The notes beneath the pieces were generated by a model. That model made no database searches, had not been told where the DNA came from, and was given only the letters and a program-made list of their open reading frames with translations. A DNA stretch of 64,000 nucleotides. It comes from Salibacterium salarium (GTDB lineage Bacteria; Bacillota; Bacilli; Bacillales; Marinococcaceae). The stretch is from NCBI RefSeq assembly GCF_030813635.1, contig NZ_JAUSUM010000002.1:930001-994000 (forward strand), read 5' to 3'. A program made the position numbers and the translations under genes. Positions 46,787-54,991 of this stretch are shown here, piece by piece (the first letter of the stretch is position 1; each line of letters begins with the position of its first letter).

Positions 46787-46936
46787 ATGAGACAATTATC
46801 GGACGAATTATTAATTGAAGCGTACGAAAAAGCTCTTCGTCTTCAACTAAATGATGACTTTATCTTATTAATGGAAGAAGAAATAAAAAAACGTTCGTTG
46901 CAAGAAAAATATATCAAGCAAGCTATCACTCTTTAA
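46787..46936 (+). CDS. sda: Sporulation checkpoint inhibitor Sda
   Basis: A 49-residue helical hairpin that inhibits the sporulation kinase KinA (and KinB), delaying entry into sporulation when replication is active or blocked. The sequence [20 protein letters not shown], then [17 protein letters not shown], matches the Sda core, including the SDELLIE helix. AAGGAGGTG is 14 bases from the ATG, longer than usual, so translation may be weak; an in-frame GTG (46772) overlaps the ribosome site. The DnaA-box cluster and promoter upstream support the DnaA-responsive circuit known from B. subtilis. Confidence 0.93.
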   Translation: MRQLSDELLIEAYEKALRLQLNDDFILLMEEEIKKRSLQEKYIKQAITL

Positions 46937-47023
46937 TACCAGTGCCACTGTTTCAATAACTAGCAATTGCGCTGTAACAGATATAAAATACGTCTACATT
47001 TCATTCACATTCTTTTTCCATGG

Positions 47024-47065
47024 AAAAGCCTTTCCGAATTTAACCGGAAAGGCTTTTTATTTTTA
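47024..47065. terminator. Bidirectional terminator between sda and the next gene
   Basis: AGCCTTTCCG / CGGAAAGGCT with an 8-base loop is followed by TTTTATTTTT on the plus strand. It overlaps the last codons of the convergent small gene. Confidence 0.8.
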
Positions 47066-47252
47066 CGTATTCCCTAGGTTCAAACGAATCTTTTTCTATC
47101 GGCGTGTTCGTTAACGACAAAGAATCTTTTGTTGAATAGAATTTTTCTACTCTTTTTTGTTCAACATAATCATTAGCCGCCCAGCCGCCGGCTAAAAACG
47201 TTATCAATAATATGAAGAACAATACACCATTCAATCCGTTTTTATTAGTCAT
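47040..47252 (-). CDS. Unrecognised small single-pass membrane protein
   Basis: A 70-residue protein with a short basic N-terminus, one membrane helix (about 8-27, GVLFFILLITFLAGGWAA) and a charged tail. GGGTG lies seven bases from the ATG. Its last codons run into the shared terminator hairpin. I do not recognise a family. It lies between sda and the mrp operon, pointing away from mrp. Confidence 0.6.
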   Translation of the reverse strand: MTNKNGLNGVLFFILLITFLAGGWAANDYVEQKRVEKFYSTKDSLSLTNTPIEKDSFEPREYVKIKSLSG

Positions 47253-47384
47253 GTTGTTGCACCCTTTTTAGTATTTTCTCTTAGTGTGAAATAAAAGTCA
47301 GTAAATTATTCACAAAATTTTTAACATCGTGTTTCTACCTATATTAGAATAAGCCGTATTTCCTGAAAAACCAGCAACTCAAAG

Positions 47385-47413
47385 ATGCACAGCTTTTTAA
47401 TATAAGTTATAAT
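47385..47413 (+). promoter_or_regulatory. Candidate promoter of the mrp operon
   Basis: A perfect TATAAT (47408-47413) follows ATGCAC by 17 bp. The -35 match is weak. Confidence 0.45.
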
Positions 47414-47456
47414 GTGAAAAGAATTTGTACGTTCTACGACAAAAAGGAGGTTACGT

Positions 47457-49871
47457 ATGTTTACAGCACTTCATTTCGCCATTATTGCGCCTTTTATTGC
47501 TGCAATTTTTGTTCCTATTTTGTATAAATTATTTTCCCGCATACATACTGGATGGTTCGTGCTGACTGTCCCTACGATTTTGTTTCTTTATTTTCTACAA
47601 TACTTACCTATAACGGCGAATAAAGAAACAGTAACAGCCGTATTTGATTGGATTCCTTCTCTTGGTATTCATTTTACTGCTTACATAGACGGCTTAGGGC
47701 TGTTGTTTGCCCTTTTAATTACTGGTATAGGCATCTTGGTTGTTCTTTATTCGATTTATTACTTATCGAAAGAAAGAGAATCGTTACATACTTTCTACAC
47801 ATTTTTATTAATGTTTATGGGTGCCATGCTCGGTGTTGTGCTATCAGATAATCTAATCGTTTTGTATATGTTTTGGGAAATTACCAGCTTGTCCTCGTTT
47901 TTACTGATTTCTTATTGGTACGAAAGAGAAAAATCGATTTATGGAGCTTTAAAATCGATGATCATTACCGTTATGGGTGGTTTTTCAATGTTAGTCGGCT
48001 TTGTGTTGTTATACACGATGACTGGCACATTTAGCATTCAAGAAACCATAGCTGCGTCTTCTGACATCGTGTCACACCATTTGTTTCTTCCAGCAATGTT
48101 AACAATTCTACTTGGAGCTCTTACTAAATCGGCGCAGTTCCCATTTCATATTTGGCTTCCTGATGCCATGGAAGCCCCGACTCCGGTAAGTGCTTACTTG
48201 CACTCGGCAACAATGGTAAAAGCCGGCATTTACTTAGTCGCACGATTAAGTCCTGTATTCGCCATCAGCGGTGAATGGTTTTGGTTAATTGCCGGCTTCG
48301 GTATTACAACATTATTCTGGGGATCCTTTTCCGCTGTACGTCAAACGGATTTAAAAGGGATTTTAGCCTTTTCAACTGTGAGCCAGCTAGGGATGATTTT
48401 ATCTATGCTCGGCGTAGGGGCGGCGGCTCTCCACTTTGATAGTTTAGACTTAGAGAATAATGTGTTCGTTGGAGCGACAACAGCAGCTCTTTTCCATTTA
48501 ATAAACCACGCCACGTTTAAAGGCAGCTTGTTTATGATGGTCGGAATTGTTGACCACGAAACAGGAACAAGAGATATTCGAAAATTAGGCGGCTTAATGA
48601 CAATCATGCCTATCACCTTCACGATAGCAGTCATAGGAAGCTTTTCTATGGCCGGATTGCCGCCCTTCAATGGATTTTTAAGTAAAGAAATGTTTTTCAC
48701 AGCTATGGTAGAAATTACAAAATTTCAATTATTTAACGTTGACACATATGGCGTAATGTTCCCTGCGATAGCTTGGGTTGCTAGTATTTTCACTTTCATC
48801 TATAGTATGGTGCTAGTATTTAAAACCTTTAATGGAAAATTCAAACCCGAAAAGTTGGATGTCAAACCACATGAAGCACCATTTGGCATGCTTTTATCTC
48901 CAATCATTTTGGTCAGTTTGGTTATCGTATTCGGCTTTTTCCCTAATATTTTGTCTTATACGGTTATCGAACCAGCGATGGCTTCCATACTTCCTTCACT
49001 GTTGCAAGAAGGAGAACAATTCTATGTAGACATTTATTTTTGGCACGATTGGACACCAGCATTGTACATGACTATAGGAGTTATTTCTGTTGGTCTCTTC
49101 CTTTATTTAGGAATGAAAAAATGGGTCGGAATTTACCGTTTATTCCCGGATAATGTTTCATTTAACACTTTATATGATCAAGCTATTGTAAAAGGAGAGC
49201 GTTTATCAGAAAAAATTATTAGTTCCCATATGACCGGGTTCATCAAAGACTATTTACTTTACATTTTCTCCTTTATTACTGCGGCCCTGGTTTTCACCCT
49301 GTTCCATAAGGGAGCTTTTGTTGTTGAAACCCAAGACTTGGCACCAATAAGTATATATGAAGTCATTCTTGCAGTAGTACTCATTGCTTCGGTGTTAACC
49401 GTTATGTTTACTAAGTCACGGCTCAAAGCAATTATCGGGCTTGGCGTCGTTGGTTATACGATTGCCCTGTTTTTCGTGATATTCCGGGCACCTGACCTTG
49501 CCTTAACTCAGTTAATTATTGAAACCGTGTCGGTTGCTTTGTTCTTGCTATGTTTTTATCATCTACCGCAAATTGCGAAATCACTAGAAACTATCCGTTT
49601 CCAATTAGGTAACTTTATTATTTCCTTAGCTGTAGGAACGACAATTACCTTAATTGGATTAACAGCAAATAGCAATCGTTTGTTTGAATCGATATCAGGA
49701 TTCTTCATAGAGAACAGTTATAATGAAGCGGGCGGAAAAAACATGGTTAACGTCATTTTAGTTGATTTTCGTGGTTTTGATACAATGCTCGAAATTCTTG
49801 TATTAGGTATAGCGGCATTTGGTATCTTTACCATGATTAAACTTCGATTAGAAGGGAAGGAGCAGCTGTGA
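47457..49871 (+). CDS. mrpA: Mrp Na+/H+ antiporter subunit A
   Basis: The largest subunit of the seven-part Mrp cation/proton antiporter, related to NuoL of respiratory complex I. The 804 residues have about 20 membrane helices with complex-I-like proton channel segments (YMFWEITSLSSFLLISYWYE, HIWLPDAMEAPTPVSAYLH, HLINHATFKGSLFMMVGIVDH) and a C-terminal extension resembling MrpB. AAGGAGG precedes the ATG. It heads mrpABCDEFG and overlaps mrpB by four bases. Confidence 0.96.
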   Translation: MFTALHFAIIAPFIAAIFVPILYKLFSRIHTGWFVLTVPTILFLYFLQYLPITANKETVTAVFDWIPSLGIHFTAYIDGLGLLFALLITGIGILVVLYSIYYLSKERESLHTFYTFLLMFMGAMLGVVLSDNLIVLYMFWEITSLSSFLLISYWYEREKSIYGALKSMIITVMGGFSMLVGFVLLYTMTGTFSIQETIAASSDIVSHHLFLPAMLTILLGALTKSAQFPFHIWLPDAMEAPTPVSAYLHSATMVKAGIYLVARLSPVFAISGEWFWLIAGFGITTLFWGSFSAVRQTDLKGILAFSTVSQLGMILSMLGVGAAALHFDSLDLENNVFVGATTAALFHLINHATFKGSLFMMVGIVDHETGTRDIRKLGGLMTIMPITFTIAVIGSFSMAGLPPFNGFLSKEMFFTAMVEITKFQLFNVDTYGVMFPAIAWVASIFTFIYSMVLVFKTFNGKFKPEKLDVKPHEAPFGMLLSPIILVSLVIVFGFFPNILSYTVIEPAMASILPSLLQEGEQFYVDIYFWHDWTPALYMTIGVISVGLFLYLGMKKWVGIYRLFPDNVSFNTLYDQAIVKGERLSEKIISSHMTGFIKDYLLYIFSFITAALVFTLFHKGAFVVETQDLAPISIYEVILAVVLIASVLTVMFTKSRLKAIIGLGVVGYTIALFFVIFRAPDLALTQLIIETVSVALFLLCFYHLPQIAKSLETIRFQLGNFIISLAVGTTITLIGLTANSNRLFESISGFFIENSYNEAGGKNMVNVILVDFRGFDTMLEILVLGIAAFGIFTMIKLRLEGKEQL

Positions 49872-50290
49872 AATCCAACGATATTATTTTACAAACGATG
49901 ACAAACGTAGTGTTGTTCATTGTTCTCATTTTTTCGATATTCATCTTTTTTAACGGGCATCATGAACCTGGCGGTGGTTTTATCGGTGGATTGATGACCA
50001 GCTCTGCATTGGTTCTGCTTTTACTTGCCTATGATTTAGAAACGGTTCAAAGAATACTCCCTATTGATTTTAAAATTGTTGCAGCTATAGGTTTACTAAT
50101 AGCTATCGGAACTGGAATGGGTTCTTTCTTGTTTGGAGAGCCCTTTTTATCCCAAACTTATGATTATTACACTTTTTTTGTTTTAGGAGAGCTTGAACTT
50201 GCAACAGCTCTATTATTTGATATTGGTGTGTATTTAGTAGTGATTGGAGTCACCCTCACTATTATTCAGACAATAGGAGAGGATAAATAA
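49868..50290 (+). CDS. mrpB: Mrp antiporter subunit B
   Basis: A 140-residue MnhB-family membrane subunit with four helices and the conserved GHHEPGGGFIGGLMTSSAL segment. It starts with GTG overlapping the mrpA stop (GTGA) and ends sharing one base with the mrpC start (TAATG). Required for assembly and antiport in characterised Mrp systems. Confidence 0.95.
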   Translation: MKSNDIILQTMTNVVLFIVLIFSIFIFFNGHHEPGGGFIGGLMTSSALVLLLLAYDLETVQRILPIDFKIVAAIGLLIAIGTGMGSFLFGEPFLSQTYDYYTFFVLGELELATALLFDIGVYLVVIGVTLTIIQTIGEDK

Positions 50291-50631
50291 TGGAAATTAT
50301 CATGTCTATCTTAGCTGGTGTTTTATTTATGGGTGGTACATACTTAGTTCTGTCTAAAAATATGATTCGAATTATTATAGGTACTTCCATTATCAGTCAC
50401 GGAGCCCATGTTCTTTTATTAACAATGGCTGGATTAAAGACGGGGGCACCTCCGTTACTAGGGCTTGATGCTTCAACCTATACAGATCCGCTTCCTCAAG
50501 CATTGATTCTAACTGCCATTGTCATTAGCTTCGGGGTGACATCGTTTTTTCTCGTACTCGGTTATCGAACCTATAAAGTAACCGGAACGGACAACACCGA
50601 AAGAATGAGAGGAACTGATTCGTATGACTAA
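50290..50631 (+). CDS. mrpC: Mrp antiporter subunit C (NuoK-like)
   Basis: A 113-residue, three-helix subunit homologous to NuoK. The segment GTYLVLSKNMIRIIIGTSIISHGAH and DPLPQALILTAIVI are family features. GGAGAGG precedes the ATG. It overlaps mrpD by eight bases (ATGACTAA). Confidence 0.95.
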   Translation: MEIIMSILAGVLFMGGTYLVLSKNMIRIIIGTSIISHGAHVLLLTMAGLKTGAPPLLGLDASTYTDPLPQALILTAIVISFGVTSFFLVLGYRTYKVTGTDNTERMRGTDSYD

Positions 50632-52108
50632 TTTAATGATTTGGCCTATTTTAATACCGCTTTTAACCGGGGTTGTCCTTCTCTTAGCTCCAAAACGAGT
50701 ATTATTTCAACGTGTACTAAGCTCGATTGCAGGAGTGGCGTTGATTGTACTGAATATATTTATTCTATTATCTATTCATCAAGATGGAATCCTGACGTTG
50801 GAGCTTGGAGGGTGGAATCCTCCATTTGGGATTGTACTTGTCGGAGATATGCTTGCCGCTTTATTAATAACAGCAACATCTATTGTCAGTTTGCCTATTC
50901 TACTTTTTTCAATTTATACGATTGGAAAAGAACGTGAACAATTTTATTTTTATGCGTTTTATCAATTTCTTATTACAGGGGTTATAGGGGCATTTTTGAC
51001 TGGCGACTTGTTCAACTTATTCGTATTTTTTGAGGTTATGCTTATTTCCTCCTATATCTTAATTGTTCATGGAGGTACAAAAAAACAATTAAGAGAATCG
51101 TTTAAGTATGTTCTCGTCAACGTTATATCTTCTGCTTTTTTCGTTGTCGGCGTTGCTTATTTGTACGCCGTAACTGGTACATTAAATATAGCTCACTTAT
51201 CCGAAAGAATTAACAGTTTAGACTCGCCAGCTCCCATTCTTACAGTTATCGCAGTCTTGTTTTTAATTGTTTTTGGACTAAAAGGTGCTTTGTTTCCATT
51301 ATATTTTTGGCTGCCAGCCTCCTATACCGCACCACCATTTGCAATCGCTGCTATTTTCGGGGCCTTGCTCACAAAGGTTGGAATTTACTCCATTTTTAGA
51401 ACCTATTCCATGATATTCACCCACGATATCGGCTTTACTCATCAATTGCTAAGCATTTTAGCAGCTCTAACGATGGTAATAGGAATTATTGGAGCGATTG
51501 CCCATCAAGATGTCAAGAAGATTCTTGTCTATAACGTCATTGTCGCCGTCGGTTTCGTCTTATTCGGGGTTTCAACGATGACAGAGGCAGGATTTATCGG
51601 TGCTATTTATTATGTTCTTCATGACATGGTCATTAAAGGTGCGTTGTTTTTACTCATTGGTGCTATGGTAATTGTAGCTGGCACAAGCCATTTGAAAGAA
51701 ATGGGCGGTTTAATCAAACACCATCCTCGAATGGGCTGGATGTTTTTCACGGCTACTATGGCCCTTGTAGGTGTTCCTCCTCTCAGCGGTTTTGTTGGTA
51801 AATTAATGTTGATTCAAGGTGGAATAGAAGCTGGACAATATGGAATTATTGCCGTCATGATGGTAACCAGCCTGTTGATTTTATACTCGATGATTCGTAT
51901 ATTCTTAAAAGGCTTTTATGGACAGATTAAGCTTTTAAAAGCAGATCAATATGGATCTTCCAAAGGTTTATTGTTACCGTGCGCTTTTCTCATAACTGTA
52001 TCAGCGCTTATGGGGCTTGGAGCAGAATCACTATACCCATTTGTTGAATCCGCGGCAAAAACGTTACTAAACCCTGAAATTTATATTGACGCCGTGTTAA
52101 AGGAGTAA
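50624..52108 (+). CDS. mrpD: Mrp antiporter subunit D
   Basis: A NuoM/NuoN-like proton-channel subunit of 494 residues and about 14 helices. Complex-I-type segments NLFVFFEVMLISSYILIVHG, PLYFWLPASYTAPP and AHQDVKKILVYNVIVAVGF carry the conserved glutamate and lysines expected for proton transfer. It ends five bases before mrpE. Confidence 0.95.
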   Translation: MTNLMIWPILIPLLTGVVLLLAPKRVLFQRVLSSIAGVALIVLNIFILLSIHQDGILTLELGGWNPPFGIVLVGDMLAALLITATSIVSLPILLFSIYTIGKEREQFYFYAFYQFLITGVIGAFLTGDLFNLFVFFEVMLISSYILIVHGGTKKQLRESFKYVLVNVISSAFFVVGVAYLYAVTGTLNIAHLSERINSLDSPAPILTVIAVLFLIVFGLKGALFPLYFWLPASYTAPPFAIAAIFGALLTKVGIYSIFRTYSMIFTHDIGFTHQLLSILAALTMVIGIIGAIAHQDVKKILVYNVIVAVGFVLFGVSTMTEAGFIGAIYYVLHDMVIKGALFLLIGAMVIVAGTSHLKEMGGLIKHHPRMGWMFFTATMALVGVPPLSGFVGKLMLIQGGIEAGQYGIIAVMMVTSLLILYSMIRIFLKGFYGQIKLLKADQYGSSKGLLLPCAFLITVSALMGLGAESLYPFVESAAKTLLNPEIYIDAVLKE

Positions 52109-52113
52109 TAAAC

Positions 52114-52593
52114 ATGTCTTTTCAATTATTAATTAATCTTTTGATGGCACTCATTTGGATGTTTATGAACGATGCCTGGACCTTTGGTTCCTTCATCAGT
52201 GGTTTTGCGATAGGCCTTGTTATAGTCTATTTTCTGCGAGCTTTCTTTCCGCAGCGTTTTTACTTTCTAGGGATTATTGCCATCGTCAAACTGTTATTCA
52301 TTTTTCTTAGAGAATTAATGCTTTCAACGTTTGAAGTGGTTGGACAAATTTTGCGTCCTAAACTCAACATTACACCTGGCATTTTTGCAATGGATATTGA
52401 GTTAAAAAAGAATTGGGAAATTACCGCATTATCTTGTTTAATAACACTCACCCCTGGAACTCTTGTAATCGACGTGTCGCCGGATAATAAGACTCTCTAC
52501 ATTCACGCCATGGATTTACCTGACGTGGAGAAAGCGAAAAAGGACATAAAAGGCTCATTTGAAAAAGCTATTCAGGAGGTGAGCCGGACGTGA
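52114..52593 (+). CDS. mrpE: Mrp antiporter subunit E
   Basis: A 159-residue subunit with two to three N-terminal helices and a soluble C-terminal domain. The family block LSCLITLTPGTLVIDVSPD is present. GGAG lies before the ATG. It overlaps mrpF by four bases (GTGA). Confidence 0.95.
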   Translation: MSFQLLINLLMALIWMFMNDAWTFGSFISGFAIGLVIVYFLRAFFPQRFYFLGIIAIVKLLFIFLRELMLSTFEVVGQILRPKLNITPGIFAMDIELKKNWEITALSCLITLTPGTLVIDVSPDNKTLYIHAMDLPDVEKAKKDIKGSFEKAIQEVSRT

Positions 52594-52871
52594 TAAATAT
52601 ATTACTGAATACTTCAGCCGTTATCATTTCCATTTCTATCTTTGTTGGATTGTACCGAGTGGTCAAAGGCCCTTCTATGCCGGACCGCGTTATCGCCTTG
52701 GATATGATAGGTATTAATTTAATCAGCCTGGTTGCGGTAGTATCTCTTATATTAGAAACAACTGCCTTTCTTGAGGTAGTACTTCTTCTTGGAATCCTAG
52801 CTTTTATAGGGACAGTCGCTTTTGCCAAATTTATAGAAAAGGGTGTTGTCATTGAACGCAAACGAGATTAG
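52590..52871 (+). CDS. mrpF: Mrp antiporter subunit F
   Basis: A 93-residue, three-helix subunit; the conserved loop VVKGPSMPDRVIALDMIG is clear. It starts at GTG with AGGAGGTGA upstream, inside mrpE. In other species MrpF also takes part in cholate and Na+ resistance. Confidence 0.95.
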   Translation: MINILLNTSAVIISISIFVGLYRVVKGPSMPDRVIALDMIGINLISLVAVVSLILETTAFLEVVLLLGILAFIGTVAFAKFIEKGVVIERKRD

Positions 52872-53214
52872 CAGTTGGATCATTGGAATTGTCGTTTTAA
52901 TAGGCGCCCTTTTGAGTTTGATAAGTGCGTTAGGCCTCGTTCGACTGCCCGATATTTACACGAGATCCCACGCTGCCACAAAAGCCGCAACGTTAGGTGT
53001 TATGTCTGTTCTTCTAGGTACTTTCTTATTCTTTGCTCTCATAGAAGGCTTGGTGAGTGCACGTATCTTACTGGGCATCGTATTTGTCTTTATTACAGCA
53101 CCTGTAGGTGGACATTTAGTAGCCAGAGCCGCTTATCATTCAGGCGTTTCTTTATCAAAAGGCAGTAATCATGATCAATTAAAGAAGAAAATAAGGAACA
53201 AAAATTCTTCATAA
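52852..53214 (+). CDS. mrpG: Mrp antiporter subunit G
   Basis: The last Mrp subunit, 120 residues and three helices, with LVRLPDIYTRSHAATKAATLG and the APVGGHLVARAAYHSG end. I chose the TTG at 52852 because AAGGGTG lies six bases upstream and the product then begins MNANEIS; a GTG three codons earlier is possible. It overlaps mrpF by 20 bases. Confidence 0.93.
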   Translation: MNANEISSWIIGIVVLIGALLSLISALGLVRLPDIYTRSHAATKAATLGVMSVLLGTFLFFALIEGLVSARILLGIVFVFITAPVGGHLVARAAYHSGVSLSKGSNHDQLKKKIRNKNSS

Positions 53215-53253
53215 ACCTTTATATTCCGCGCTTTTTTGGATGAAAATGTAAAA

Positions 53254-53279
53254 ACGGCCGCTTATATGCTGTATTTTTG
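53254..53279 (+). terminator. Weak terminator candidate after mrpG
   Basis: ACGGC / GCTGT (one G-U pair, 9-base loop) is followed by ATTTTTG, 40 bases past mrpG. Confidence 0.35.
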
Positions 53280-53299
53280 TATGAATTCCTTGTGAACAC

Positions 53300-53328
53300 T
53301 TGACATATCAAGGATTGATGAGTAAATT
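53300..53328 (+). promoter_or_regulatory. Promoter of hup
   Basis: TTGACA and TAAATT are spaced by 17 bp, about 50 bases ahead of the HU gene. Confidence 0.65.
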
Positions 53329-53375
53329 TGTATTGTACAGGCTCTATATTATTGGAATGAAAGGGAGTATTTTTT

Positions 53376-53648
53376 ATGAACAAGACAGATTTGATTAATG
53401 CTGTCGCTGAGCAAGCAGACATCTCCAAGAAAGATGCTTCAAAAGCAGTAGACGCTGTATTCGACAGCATTACAGAAACATTGAAAAAAGGTGACAAAAT
53501 TCAACTTGTTGGCTTTGGAAGCTTTGAGGTACGTGAACGTGCAGCACGTAAAGGACGTAATCCTCAAACTGGTGATGAAATCAAAATTCCAGCAACTAAA
53601 AATCCTGCATTTCGTCCAGGAAAACAGCTTAAAGACGCTGTTAACTAA
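53376..53648 (+). CDS. hup: DNA-binding protein HU
   Basis: The main nucleoid-associated protein, a 90-residue dimer that bends DNA. The sequence [20 protein letters not shown], the beta-arm segment [20 protein letters not shown] and the [12 protein letters not shown] end match HBsu closely. GGGAG lies nine bases from the ATG. It is monocistronic, between its own promoter and a strong bidirectional terminator; B. subtilis has hbs elsewhere on the chromosome. Confidence 0.97.
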   Translation: MNKTDLINAVAEQADISKKDASKAVDAVFDSITETLKKGDKIQLVGFGSFEVRERAARKGRNPQTGDEIKIPATKNPAFRPGKQLKDAVN

Positions 53649-53729
53649 GAACGCCGCATTGTAGTTCAAAGAGTCTGACATATTTTTTGTGAAAATGAAT
53701 ACACAGTAACATGGATTATAAGTAATAGG

Positions 53730-53771
53730 AAAAAAGAAGCTTTTCCCTTTTTGTGGAGAAGCTTCTTTTTT
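53730..53771. terminator. Bidirectional terminator between hup and the DUF4396 gene
   Basis: AAAAAGAAGCTT / AAGCTTCTTTTT with a 14-base interior carries T-runs on both strands. Confidence 0.85.
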
Positions 53772-53776
53772 ATTAT

Positions 53777-54463
53777 TCACATAGTGTGCTTGACTCCTTT
53801 TTGTACCAACAACCAATTAGCTGGATAACTTGTAAAAAAACCTAGCATCATCGCAATCTGCATCATAAACCAAAATACTGAGGTAGTTGGTTCAGGAGGT
53901 TGTGTGAAAATTACATAATGTACGATAGCCATCCAACCGAACATTCCTATTTCAAAAGCAATAAGAGCCAGTGTATCAGCTTTGATTGCATCTTTAATAG
54001 CTTTTCTTGGTTCACTTTTCTTACTAAAACCCATCCCAAAATATTGAAATGCGATACCAAAAATATAAGCAAGTATAAACTCAACCATATAATTCGCAAA
54101 TAACGTACTTCCTGCAATCGTTAATCCTGTTAACGCTACAATGGGAACACCTATCATATCACCGAGCGAGCAACCGCTGCTACAGTGAGTAGTAGAAACA
54201 AAAACGCTTTGCCAAAAAGGTTTCTTTTCATGATGATGCATGTGATGGCCATTGTGTTTTACCCGATGACGGGTATGACTTTTTCCCAATTTTAAGTATG
54301 TTAGTAATCCCAATACAGGAAAATATAAACCAGTCAGCGGCCAGACAATATTCATAATAGGCATCGTTTTTTGTGGGTTTTTGATTACGTCAATAGTAAT
54401 ATAAACAGCTTGCATTATCCCAATTAAGATAGAAATCCATGCTATAGATTCTAACAAATTCAT
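53777..54463 (-). CDS. DUF4396 membrane protein with His-rich loop
   Basis: A 228-residue multi-pass membrane protein of the DUF4396 family, function unknown. About six helices are visible. Two features suggest metal binding. One is a cytosolic or external loop at 61-79 with eight histidines (HTRHRVKHNGHHMHHHEK). The other is the family motif STTHCSSGCSLGDMIG with H93, C94 and C98 at the start of the next helix. The C-terminal block FFTSYPANWLLVQKGVK is also a family feature. It is divergent from a Spo0E-like gene and convergent with hup, sharing a terminator. Metal transport or sensing is only an inference. Confidence 0.85.
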   Translation of the reverse strand: MNLLESIAWISILIGIMQAVYITIDVIKNPQKTMPIMNIVWPLTGLYFPVLGLLTYLKLGKSHTRHRVKHNGHHMHHHEKKPFWQSVFVSTTHCSSGCSLGDMIGVPIVALTGLTIAGSTLFANYMVEFILAYIFGIAFQYFGMGFSKKSEPRKAIKDAIKADTLALIAFEIGMFGWMAIVHYVIFTQPPEPTTSVFWFMMQIAMMLGFFTSYPANWLLVQKGVKHTM

Positions 54464-54568
54464 ATCGATAACTCCTTTTTTATAATTTTTTAAAGATCCA
54501 TAGCATGTTTTATCCCTTTGCTAATGAAATAAAACTTCATACATATTTTAGATTGTTTGCTTCAATAT

Positions 54569-54642
54569 ATAGCAATTTTGCTATGTTTGTTCCCCTGATA
54601 AGTAGTCATGAGTACATATTGTTTTCTTTCATGCAAACAATA
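54569..54642. promoter_or_regulatory. Two palindromes between the DUF4396 and Spo0E-like genes
   Basis: ATAGCAA-TT-TTGCTAT (54569-54584) and TATTGTTT-N10-AAACAATA (54617-54642) are perfect inverted repeats in the divergent intergenic region. They are plausible operators; no cognate regulator is adjacent. Confidence 0.45.
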
Positions 54643-54670
54643 TTGAAAATGATATTAGGAGGAACATGTC

Positions 54671-54853
54671 ATGACCAACGTGAATCTTGAGGAACTCAAT
54701 AAACAAATTGAAACCTTAAGAAAAACCCTTAACAGTCTTGCAAATGAAAAGTCGCTTACAGATTCAGAAATAGTTGAAACTAGTAAAATGCTCGACGCAT
54801 TATTGAATCAATATGAACAATTGCTTCGTAGAAAAATGGATTCCAATAAATAG
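54671..54853 (+). CDS. Spo0E-family aspartyl-phosphate phosphatase
   Basis: A 60-residue predicted helical hairpin of the Spo0E family, which dephosphorylates Spo0A~P and so delays sporulation. The signature (normally SQELD) appears as SKMLD (38-42) within EIVETSKMLDALLNQYEQL. AGGAGG lies eight bases from the ATG. The relaxed signature (M for E) makes target specificity uncertain. It stands alone between two palindromes and a strong terminator. Confidence 0.82.
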   Translation: MTNVNLEELNKQIETLRKTLNSLANEKSLTDSEIVETSKMLDALLNQYEQLLRRKMDSNK

Positions 54854-54932
54854 TGTTTTATATAGTGCACAATTTAAAACATTTAACAACTTTTATCGTC
54901 AAAATGGATGAGGAACAACTTTTGTTGAACAT

Positions 54933-54975
54933 AAAAAGGAGCTTTTGCCTTAGTAACAGGAAAAGCTCCTTTGAT
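54933..54975. terminator. Bidirectional terminator between the Spo0E-like gene and sigK
   Basis: A perfect 12-bp stem AAAGGAGCTTTT / AAAAGCTCCTTT is followed by T-rich sequence on both strands. Confidence 0.85.
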
Positions 54976-54991
54976 TTTATGCAATAGCCGC

